Shown here: positions 1 to 4,757 of the stretch, in pieces
Layout: the number at the start of each line of letters is the position of its first letter
Position numbering within the stretch: position 1 is the first letter of the stretch
Notes under the pieces: generated by a model
What the model was told of the DNA's origin: nothing
What the model saw: only the letters and a program-made list of their open reading frames with translations
Database searches by the model: none
Position numbers and translations under genes: made by a program
DNA from: Hyphomicrobiales bacterium
GTDB lineage: Bacteria; Pseudomonadota; Alphaproteobacteria; Rhizobiales; Beijerinckiaceae
Direction of reading: 5' to 3'
DNA length: 6,058 bases
NCBI GenBank assembly: GCA_027489835.1
Contig: JAIXZF010000021.1
Location: forward strand, 1-6,058

Positions 1-201
1 GCGGTCCGCCGCGCGCCCGAGGTGCTGGAATGCCACATGGTGGCGGGCGGGTTCGACTATCTCGTCAAGACGCGGGTCGCCGACATGGGGGCCTACCGGC
101 GATTCCTCGGCGAGGTGCTGCACACCTTGCCCGGCGTGCGCGAAACCCGGACCTATGCGGTGATGGAGGAGGTCAAGGCCGACGGGCTCTTGCCGGTCTA
201 A
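1..201 (+). CDS. Lrp/AsnC-family transcriptional regulator, C-terminal part (5' truncated)
   Basis: The reading frame is open from the first base to a TAA at 199-201 and gives the last 66 residues of a protein whose start lies outside the window. The sequence has the hallmarks of the Lrp/AsnC ligand-sensing (RAM) domain: a GGFDYLVK strand, a helix around AYRRFLGEVL, then LPGVRETRTYAVMEEVK leading to a short tail ending LLPV. The RAM domain mediates dimer/octamer assembly and binds amino acids or similar effectors; the DNA-binding helix-turn-helix would be in the missing N-terminal half. Family members are usually 150-165 residues, so about 60% is absent here. The close match to alphaproteobacterial Lrp proteins (some of which control proline or branched-chain amino acid catabolism) is from memory and does not identify the regulon. 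The next gene, ppa, starts 136 bases downstream on the same strand and looks functionally unrelated. Confidence 0.87.
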   Translation, partial: AVRRAPEVLECHMVAGGFDYLVKTRVADMGAYRRFLGEVLHTLPGVRETRTYAVMEEVKADGLLPV

Positions 202-249
202 GCCCGGCCGCCGCCTGGCCCATGCCTCCAAGGTCGAGCCCGGCGCGGC

Positions 250-278
250 TTGCTTTCGCGGGAAGACCTGACTTAAGA
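250..278 (+). promoter_or_regulatory. weak candidate sigma-70 promoter upstream of ppa
   Basis: TTGCTT (250-255) and TTAAGA (273-278) are separated by 17 bases, the ideal spacing for a housekeeping promoter. They sit about 60 bases before the ppa start, in the only AT-richer patch of this intergenic region. The -35 element is a fair match (TTG kept) but the -10 element is poor. An 8-base direct repeat AAGACCTG (263-270 and 275-282, 12 bases start to start) overlaps the spacer and the -10. This is inferred from spacing and position only. Confidence 0.2.
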
Positions 279-283
279 CCTGT

Positions 284-303
284 CCGGGCCGGCACAGGCC
301 CGG
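284..303 (+). other. GC stem-loop in the ppa leader
   Basis: CCGGGCC (284-290) and GGCCCGG (297-303) form a perfect 7-base-pair stem with a 6-base loop. It ends 22 bases before the Shine-Dalgarno sequence of ppa. No T-tract follows, so it is not a textbook intrinsic terminator. It could end the upstream lrp-like transcript by another route, or form a structured 5' end on the ppa mRNA. Which of these applies cannot be told from sequence. Confidence 0.35.
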
Positions 304-337
304 CCATCCGCCACCCGACCGCCCCAAGGAGCGCGCC

Positions 338-877
338 ATGCGTCTCGACGCCATCTCCATCGGCAAGAACCCGCCCCACGAGGTCAACGTCGTGATCGAG
401 GTCGCGATCGGAGGCGAGCCGATCAAGTACGAGATGGACAAGCAGGCCGGCACGCTGGTGGTGGACCGCTTTCTCTACACACCCATGCGCTATCCCGGGA
501 ATTACGGCTTCATCCCGCACACGCTGTCGGAGGATGGCGACCCGTGCGATGTGCTGGTGGCCAACACGAGGCCGATCATCCCGGGCGCCATCATCGCCGT
601 GCGCCCCATCGGCGTGCTGATGATGCAGGACGAGGCGGGCGGCGACGAGAAGATCCTGGCCGTGCCCGTGCCCAAGCTGACCAAGCGCTACGAGAACGTG
701 CACAACTACACGGACATGCCGCAGATCACGCTCGACCAGATCCAGCACTTCTTCGAGCATTACAAGGATCTCGAGCCGGGCAAGTGGGTCAAGCTGACCG
801 GTTGGGGCGATGCCGCCGCCGCCCGCCGGCTGATCGAGGAAGCCATCGCCCGCGCCCAGGCCGCGCCCAAGGGCTGA
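338..877 (+). CDS. ppa: inorganic pyrophosphatase, family I (soluble)
   Basis: Hydrolyses pyrophosphate to two phosphates in the cytoplasm, pulling nucleic acid, protein and coenzyme synthesis forward; needs Mg2+. The 179-residue length is normal for the bacterial hexameric enzyme. All active-site residues known from E. coli PPase are present at near-identical positions: E21, K30, E32, R44, Y56, the signature EDGDPCDV with D66, D68 and D71, then D98, D103, K105, and Y142-K143. The family-typical YPGNYGFIPHT block (52-62) is intact. The start is set by AAGGAG at 326-331, six bases before the ATG, and by alignment of the N-terminus with the family. It is probably monocistronic: 136 bases separate it from the upstream gene and 329 from the next. 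Nothing suggests truncation or altered function. Confidence 0.98.
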   Translation: MRLDAISIGKNPPHEVNVVIEVAIGGEPIKYEMDKQAGTLVVDRFLYTPMRYPGNYGFIPHTLSEDGDPCDVLVANTRPIIPGAIIAVRPIGVLMMQDEAGGDEKILAVPVPKLTKRYENVHNYTDMPQITLDQIQHFFEHYKDLEPGKWVKLTGWGDAAAARRLIEEAIARAQAAPKG

Positions 878-1206
878 GCCTCCCCGGCCTTGTCCTTCGG
901 AGCAGCCGCTCCTCCGCCTCCACGGCATGCCCGGCTTGGCGCTTCAGGCCGGAACGCACGCGCTTCTGCCTCGTTAACGCAAGGGCCCTGCGGCCCGCAG
1001 CGCAGCGGCGAGGGAGAAAGACGTGCTCGAGCGAACGCTGGCGAGTGATCCGCCCCGGCGACGGTCCGCGCGTCTCCCTTCAGACCCCGTCAGGCTCGTG
1101 CCCGCGCCGGCTTCGCGCCGCGCAGCGGCTGCGCGCCTGCAAGCTGCGGAAAACTCCTTCCGAACCCCGCCTCTGATCCCGCCCCTGCCGATTCCCGGAG
1201 AACCAG
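878..1206. other. gene-free stretch with several GC-rich inverted repeats
   Basis: No convincing gene is seen on either strand; open frames across it have arginine/alanine/proline-rich translations typical of high-GC noise. It contains GGAGC/GCTCC (899-912, 4-base loop), which may act as a weak ppa transcript end but lacks a T-tract. CTGCGG-C-CCGCAG follows at 988-1000, then CTCGAGCG/CGCTGGCGAG (about 1025-1042, with a 2-base bulge). A perfect 17-base palindrome lies at 1119-1135, and CGGAA/TTCCG at 1147-1162. CGTTAACG (972-979) is a small AT-containing palindrome. No good promoter match was found, although the promoter of the downstream gene should lie here. GGAG at 1197-1200 is the Shine-Dalgarno of the next gene. 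Confidence 0.6.
1119..1135. repeat. perfect GC palindrome upstream of the glycosidase gene
   Basis: CGCGCAGC (1119-1126) and GCTGCGCG (1128-1135) are exact inverted copies around a single G. As RNA this would be a tight hairpin; as DNA it is a near-symmetric site. It lies 71 bases before the start codon at 1207, and CGCAGCGG inside it also occurs at 1001-1008. It may be a chance result of high GC, a leader structure, or a short interspersed palindrome. Confidence 0.4.
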
Positions 1207-2523
1207 ATGTCCTATTTCCTCTTCGCGACGGGGATCGAGAACAGCCATCCCACCATCAAGGGCGGGAGCGTGCGGATCGACCAGATGGAGAAATGCGGCC
1301 ACTACGCCCGCTGGCGGGAGGATTTCGACCTCGTGGAGGATCTCGGGCTCTTCTATCTGCGCTATGGTCCGCCCCTGCACCGCACCTGGCTGGGCGATGG
1401 CCGGCATGACTGGAGCTTCTCGGACGTCACCTTCGCGGATCTTCGCCGCCGGCAGATCACGCCCATTGTCGACCTTTGCCATTTCGGCGTGCCGGACTGG
1501 ATCGGGAACTTCCAGAATCCGGACTTCCCGGTCCTGTTCGCCGCCTACGCCAAGGCGTTTGCGCGGCGCTATCCGTGGGTGCAGCTCTACACGCCGGTCA
1601 ACGAGATGTTCATCTGCGCCACCTTCTCGGCCGCCTATGGCTGGTGGAACGAGCAGTTGCGCTCGGACACCGCCTTCGTCACCGCGCTCAAGCACATCGT
1701 GAAGGCGAATGTGCTGGCGATGCGGGCCATCGTCGAGGTGAGGCCGGACGCCATCTTCATCCAGAGCGAGTCCTCGGAATACTTCCATGCCGAAGGCGTG
1801 CGCGCCATCGGCCCTGCCGAGATCATGAATGCGCGGCGCTTCCTGTCGCTCGACCTCAATTACGGACGGCGGGTCAACTCGACCATGTACGAGTTCCTGA
1901 TGGATGGCGGCATGACCCGCGAGGAATACCATTTCTTCCTCGACAACTCGCTCAAGCGCCACTGCATCATGGGCAACGACTATTACGAGACCAACGAGCA
2001 TCTCGTGATGGATTCGGGCGAGACCTGCGCCTCGGGCGAAATCTTCGGCTACAACGAGATCACGCGGCAGTATCACGACCGCTACCGCCTGCCGGTGATG
2101 CACACCGAGACGAACATCGTCGAGGGACCGACCGGGCAGGAGGCGGTGCGCTGGCTGCGCAAGCAGTGGGCGAATGTGTTGAGGGTCCGGAACACGGGCG
2201 TGCCCATCGTCGGCTTCACCTGGTATTCGCTGACGGATCAGGTCGACTGGGACACCGCGCTTCGCGAGGAGAATGGCCGCGTCAACCCGCTGGGCCTCGC
2301 CGATCTCGACCGCAACCTGCGCGCGGTCGGCCATGCCTACAAGAAGCTGGTGGCCGACTGGCGCGAGGTGCTGCCGATGCAGAGCGTGTGCCTCGACGTG
2401 CCGGTGGTTCCGCCCGACATGCACAACGACCCCTGGGCCAAGGCGCGGCGCGAAGGCATGCGGGTGCACCTCAAGCCGCGCCGCCGCGTGGACCAGATGG
2501 ACATCTCGATGGATGATGGCTGA
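1207..2523 (+). CDS. divergent glycoside hydrolase family 1-like protein
   Basis: A 438-residue (beta/alpha)8 glycosidase-like protein related to beta-glucosidases (GH1, clan GH-A). Landmarks appear in GH1 order: N-terminal FATGIENS (6-13); the WREDFDLVEDLGLFYLRYG helix-strand (36-54); HFGVPDW (92-98) in place of HWDLPQ; TPVNE (129-133) with E133 as candidate acid/base; HTETN (299-303) with E301 as candidate nucleophile; and FTWYSLTDQVDW (337-348), matching the GH1 WSLLDNFEW region. The usual NEP and TENG contexts are changed to NEM and TETN, so substrate and activity are uncertain. There is no signal peptide, so it is likely cytoplasmic. About 49 residues after position 389 extend beyond the barrel and end in a basic stretch. 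The start is supported by GGAG at 1197-1200, six bases before the ATG. It stands alone on its strand and converges on the SDR gene. The fold family is fairly sure; beta-glycosidase activity is inference. Confidence 0.82.
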   Translation: MSYFLFATGIENSHPTIKGGSVRIDQMEKCGHYARWREDFDLVEDLGLFYLRYGPPLHRTWLGDGRHDWSFSDVTFADLRRRQITPIVDLCHFGVPDWIGNFQNPDFPVLFAAYAKAFARRYPWVQLYTPVNEMFICATFSAAYGWWNEQLRSDTAFVTALKHIVKANVLAMRAIVEVRPDAIFIQSESSEYFHAEGVRAIGPAEIMNARRFLSLDLNYGRRVNSTMYEFLMDGGMTREEYHFFLDNSLKRHCIMGNDYYETNEHLVMDSGETCASGEIFGYNEITRQYHDRYRLPVMHTETNIVEGPTGQEAVRWLRKQWANVLRVRNTGVPIVGFTWYSLTDQVDWDTALREENGRVNPLGLADLDRNLRAVGHAYKKLVADWREVLPMQSVCLDVPVVPPDMHNDPWAKARREGMRVHLKPRRRVDQMDISMDDG

Positions 2524-2536
2524 GGCCTGGCTCAGC
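2519..2536. terminator. small hairpin spanning two convergent stop codons
   Basis: GCTGAG (2519-2524) and CTCAGC (2531-2536) form a perfect 6-base-pair stem with a 6-base loop. One arm contains the TGA of the glycosidase gene and the other contains the stop of the minus-strand SDR gene. It is the only hairpin at this tail-to-tail junction, so a bidirectional transcription end is plausible. No T-tract is seen on either strand and the stem is short. Confidence 0.3.
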
Positions 2537-3389
2537 GCCAGATGTCGGCGTTGTCGCGCGCGAAACTCTCGAAGCGGGTCGCCCCGCGGCCGATCAAGCG
2601 GGGCAGATCCGGACTGATTTGGGCCGCCAATCCGAGCCGCTGCACCGTGTAGACCGTGCCCATCACAAGGGAGAGGGGCAACGCCTCTCCCCTGCGCCAG
2701 CGGCCCCACAGGAAGGCGGCGAGGCCGGGATTGCGGTTGGCGATGCGACGCCCGAGCACGGCCGACAGGATCGCGGCCGCATCCTCCAAAGTCAGAGCCT
2801 CCGGCCCCGTCAGCGTGTAGCCGCGTCCGGCATGCTGCGCGGGCGCGGCGAGGATGGCGGCCGCGGCCTCGCCCACGTCCCGCACATCGACCCAGGAAGC
2901 GCGTCCCTCGCCGCCCGGCGCGCGGATTTCGGACCGCCTGCGGATGTCGGCGGCATGGACGGTCGCGAAGTTCTGCATGAAGTCGTTGGGCCTGAGATGG
3001 GTCCACGGGATGCCGCTCGCCGCCACCAGCTTCTCGATGCCGTGATGGGGCAGGAGCGGATTGCGCTCGGCGCCGCGCACCGACAGGAAGACGACATGCC
3101 CGACGCCGGCCGCTCGCGCCGCTTCCAGGAAGGGCTGGAAGGCGGCCGGCCGCGCCATGGCGGGCGGGCGCAGCAGGAACAGCCCGCTGACGCCAGCGAG
3201 CGCCGGCTGGAAGGTCGCCGCATCGTTGAAGTCGAAGGACACGTGCCCGGACCCCTCCAGGCCCTCGGGCGTCCGGTCCCCGCGCAGGGCCAGCCTCCGG
3301 GGAAGCCCGCGCTTCAGCAGGGCGGCCGCCACCGCCTTGCCGACGGTGCCGCTCGCGCCCGTCACCAGGTTCAACCCGCTTTCGGCCAT
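2532..3389 (-). CDS. NmrA-like NAD(P)-binding atypical short-chain dehydrogenase family protein
   Basis: A 285-residue cytoplasmic Rossmann-fold protein. The dinucleotide-binding loop TGASGTVG (10-17) is at the extreme N-terminus. The block HHGIEKLVAASGIPWTHLRPNDFMQN (split here as 115-131 and 132-140) is typical of NmrA-type proteins, where catalytic Tyr/Lys of classical SDRs are usually replaced. WVDVRDVGEAAAAIL (166-180) matches the family's conserved DVRDVG segment. Relatives act as redox sensors, quinone/azo reductases or isomerases; nothing here chooses among them. ATG at 3389 is preferred over the in-frame ATG at 3404 because GGAGG (3398-3402 on the plus map) sits eight bases before it. 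It follows copD by 65 bases on the same strand and is probably the last gene of that transcription unit. The stop lies 8 bases from the converging glycosidase stop. Confidence 0.88.
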   Translation of the reverse strand: MAESGLNLVTGASGTVGKAVAAALLKRGLPRRLALRGDRTPEGLEGSGHVSFDFNDAATFQPALAGVSGLFLLRPPAMARPAAFQPFLEAARAAGVGHVVFLSVRGAERNPLLPHHGIEKLVAASGIPWTHLRPNDFMQNFATVHAADIRRRSEIRAPGGEGRASWVDVRDVGEAAAAILAAPAQHAGRGYTLTGPEALTLEDAAAILSAVLGRRIANRNPGLAAFLWGRWRRGEALPLSLVMGTVYTVQRLGLAAQISPDLPRLIGRGATRFESFARDNADIWR

Positions 3390-3397
3390 GCCGGCAT

Positions 3398-3402
3398 CCT
3401 CC
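3398..3402 (-). promoter_or_regulatory. strong Shine-Dalgarno that sets the SDR start
   Basis: GGAGG on the minus strand, eight bases before the ATG at 3389. The competing in-frame ATG at 3404 overlaps this region and has no purine-rich site before it, so the downstream start is favoured. Confidence 0.65.
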
Positions 3403-3429
3403 ATCCGCGGAACGGGTCCAACCGGATGG
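3401..3429 (-). promoter_or_regulatory. intercistronic stem-loop between copD and the SDR gene
   Basis: CCATCCG and CGGATGG (3401-3407 and 3423-3429 on the plus map) form a perfect 7-base-pair stem with a 15-base loop in the 65-base gap. Its 3' arm on the minus-strand RNA overlaps the first two bases of the GGAGG site of the SDR gene. It could reduce ribosome access or protect the upstream transcript end. It lacks a T-tract, so it is not a standard terminator. Confidence 0.3.
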
Positions 3430-3454
3430 CGCGCGCGAAGTTCCGAAGGCAGGC

Positions 3455-4363
3455 TCAACTCTGGATGCGGTGTCCGATGTCGATCGGGTGGACCGAGACC
3501 ATCTCGGCCGCGGCCCAGAAGATGAGCAGAACGAGCAGCATTTCCCAGCCGATCGAGCGGGCCAGCCTCTCGCCGGCGCCGGCCTCGCCCCTTGCCAGCG
3601 CGGGGGTCAAGCCGAGCTTGTGCCAGGCGGCGAGGCCGAGCAGCAGCGACACCAGCGCGATCTTGGCGAGCAGCCCGTAGCCCCACCAGGAGCCGGTGAC
3701 GAGGTCGAGCTGCGGCGCCAGATGCCAGATGAGCAGCGCGCCCGAGCCGATGAGCGCGAGGACGCCCCAGAGCGCGAGCCGCGACCAGTCCCCGATCAGG
3801 GCTGCCGCAGGCCCCGGGGCCACGCGCCGGGCGATCATCATCAGTGGCGGCAGCGAGCCGATCCAGAAGGCGACGATCGTCAGATGGACCAGCACCAGCG
3901 CCGCCAGTTCTTGCCGCGGCCGGAACAGCATGGAATGCCCCATGGCGGCGTAGCTGGCGACGATGCCGACGATGCCCACTACGGCGATGGCCGGGCCGAC
4001 GCGCCACGAGGTGGCGAAGGCCGTGAGCAGCACGAGCCCGCCGGCCCGCAGCCAGAAGGCGTCGCCGATGCGCGAGCGCAGCACCGCCGTCCAGACCGGC
4101 CCGTCGATCATGCTGGCCCCTGCCGTCAGCACCAGCACCCTGAGCGCGAGAGCGGCCAGCGACAGGGCGAGGCCCAGCAGCGCCGCCGTCACCACCCAGC
4201 GCTTGAGGCGCACCAGTTCCGCGGGCGCGAGGCGATGGCCGAAGCCGATGCCGAACATGCCAAGGCCGGCGGCGCCGAGCGTCGCGGCGTAGTAGCCCGC
4301 GCGCAGCAGGACCGTGACGCCATCGAGCACGGACGCGTCCGGCTGCAGGAATTCGACGATCAT
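3455..4363 (-). CDS. copD: CopD family copper resistance/import membrane protein
   Basis: A 302-residue inner-membrane protein; CopD/PcoD are about 310. Roughly eight hydrophobic helices can be traced near residues 16-41, 56-79, 105-118, 122-141, 153-177, 195-215, 228-247 and 270-288. The C-terminal half matches the CopD domain: LVHLTIVAFWIGSLPPL (158-174) with H160, YGLLAKIALVSLLLG (229-243), then LTPAL and RLARSIGWEMLL before the last helix. Histidines near membrane faces (H143 in MGHSM, H160, H214, H292) are candidate copper ligands. CopD works with periplasmic CopC to move copper into the cytoplasm or hand it to envelope cuproproteins; in some bacteria it raises copper sensitivity rather than resistance. 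The ATG at 4363 follows the copC stop by 22 bases with only a weak ribosome site (GCGGA), so coupling to copC is likely. Direction of transport here is inference. Confidence 0.93.
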   Translation of the reverse strand: MIVEFLQPDASVLDGVTVLLRAGYYAATLGAAGLGMFGIGFGHRLAPAELVRLKRWVVTAALLGLALSLAALALRVLVLTAGASMIDGPVWTAVLRSRIGDAFWLRAGGLVLLTAFATSWRVGPAIAVVGIVGIVASYAAMGHSMLFRPRQELAALVLVHLTIVAFWIGSLPPLMMIARRVAPGPAAALIGDWSRLALWGVLALIGSGALLIWHLAPQLDLVTGSWWGYGLLAKIALVSLLLGLAAWHKLGLTPALARGEAGAGERLARSIGWEMLLVLLIFWAAAEMVSVHPIDIGHRIQS

Positions 4364-4385
4364 GGCGCGTTCATCCGCTGCCCGC

Positions 4386-4757
4386 TCAGGGCTCGACGCG
4401 GAAACGGATCACGCCGCCGATCGCGTGACCGTCGGCCGAGATGGCGCGCCATTCGGCGGTGTAGGCGCCGGGCGCAAGCTGCGGCAGCGTGCGCTGAGCG
4501 ACATCGCGCTCGAAGATGGCGCCGGAGCGGGGCAGCGCGATCTCGGCCGCGCCTTCACGGTACAGCCGCAGCGCGGTGAGCTGCACCTTCTCGTTGAAGG
4601 CGAGTTCGATGGAGGAGGGCGGCGTGGCCAGCACCGCCCCGTTCGTGGGCGAGGACCGGCGCAGCTCCGAATGCGCCGAGGCCGGCTGGGCAAGCCCCAG
4701 GATCAGGCCCGGGATCAGGCCCGCAAGGCCTGCGCGAAGGCGTAAAGCGTTGCTCAC
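4386..4757 (-). CDS. copC: CopC periplasmic copper-binding protein
   Basis: A 123-residue exported protein of normal CopC length. Residues 1-28 form a Sec signal peptide with a Leu/Gly/Ile core and an ASA cleavage motif, making H29 the first residue of the mature chain, as in classical CopC. SADGH (107-111) supplies D109 and H111, so the Cu(II) site (N-terminal His, Asp, second His) appears complete. The mature part has no Met or Cys, so the methionine-rich Cu(I) site of Pseudomonas CopC is absent. Conserved beta-sandwich motifs SSPTNGAVLATPP (35-47), LAFNEKV (52-58) and YTAEWRAIS (99-107) are present. The start is GTG at 4757, overlapping the opgD stop by four bases (GTGA) with no clear Shine-Dalgarno, which implies translational coupling. 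It is the only start giving a proper signal peptide. It probably binds copper(II) for CopD, encoded next. Confidence 0.94.
   Translation of the reverse strand: MSNALRLRAGLAGLIPGLILGLAQPASAHSELRRSSPTNGAVLATPPSSIELAFNEKVQLTALRLYREGAAEIALPRSGAIFERDVAQRTLPQLAPGAYTAEWRAISADGHAIGGVIRFRVEP
4700..4722. repeat. short tandem duplication inside the copC signal peptide
   Basis: GGATCAGGCCC occurs at 4700-4710 and again at 4712-4722, a 12-base period. It encodes the repeated Gly-Leu-Ile pattern GLIPGLIL (residues 13-20) in the hydrophobic core of the CopC signal peptide. One in-frame unit more or less would change core length by four residues. Confidence 0.5.

Noticed and set aside
173..928. Minus-strand open frame opposite ppa
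   Set aside because: The plus-strand pyrophosphatase is unambiguous, and the minus frame has mirror-type composition with no motif.
1023..1206. Possible small gene starting at GTG 1023 before the glycosidase
   Set aside because: Pro/Arg/Ala-rich translation with no motif, no Shine-Dalgarno, and it continues out of frame into the glycosidase gene.
1090..3006. Long minus-strand open frame (about 638 codons) antisense to the glycosidase gene
   Set aside because: It lies opposite a clearly recognisable GH1-like gene and runs into the SDR gene in another frame. Its translation is rich in Arg, His, Asp and Val with no domain, as expected of a mirror frame in high-GC coding DNA.
3390..3404. Upstream in-frame ATG for the SDR gene at 3404
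   Set aside because: It has no ribosome site, while the ATG at 3389 has GGAGG at good spacing and starts just before the Rossmann strand as in relatives.
2619..3680. Plus-strand open frame opposite the SDR and copD genes
   Set aside because: Low-complexity Gly/Arg/Gln-rich translation with no recognisable motif; the opposite strand carries convincing SDR and CopD proteins.
3470..4579. Plus-strand open frame opposite copD and copC
   Set aside because: The translation is almost entirely charged and Gln-rich, an artefact of reading membrane-protein codons backwards.
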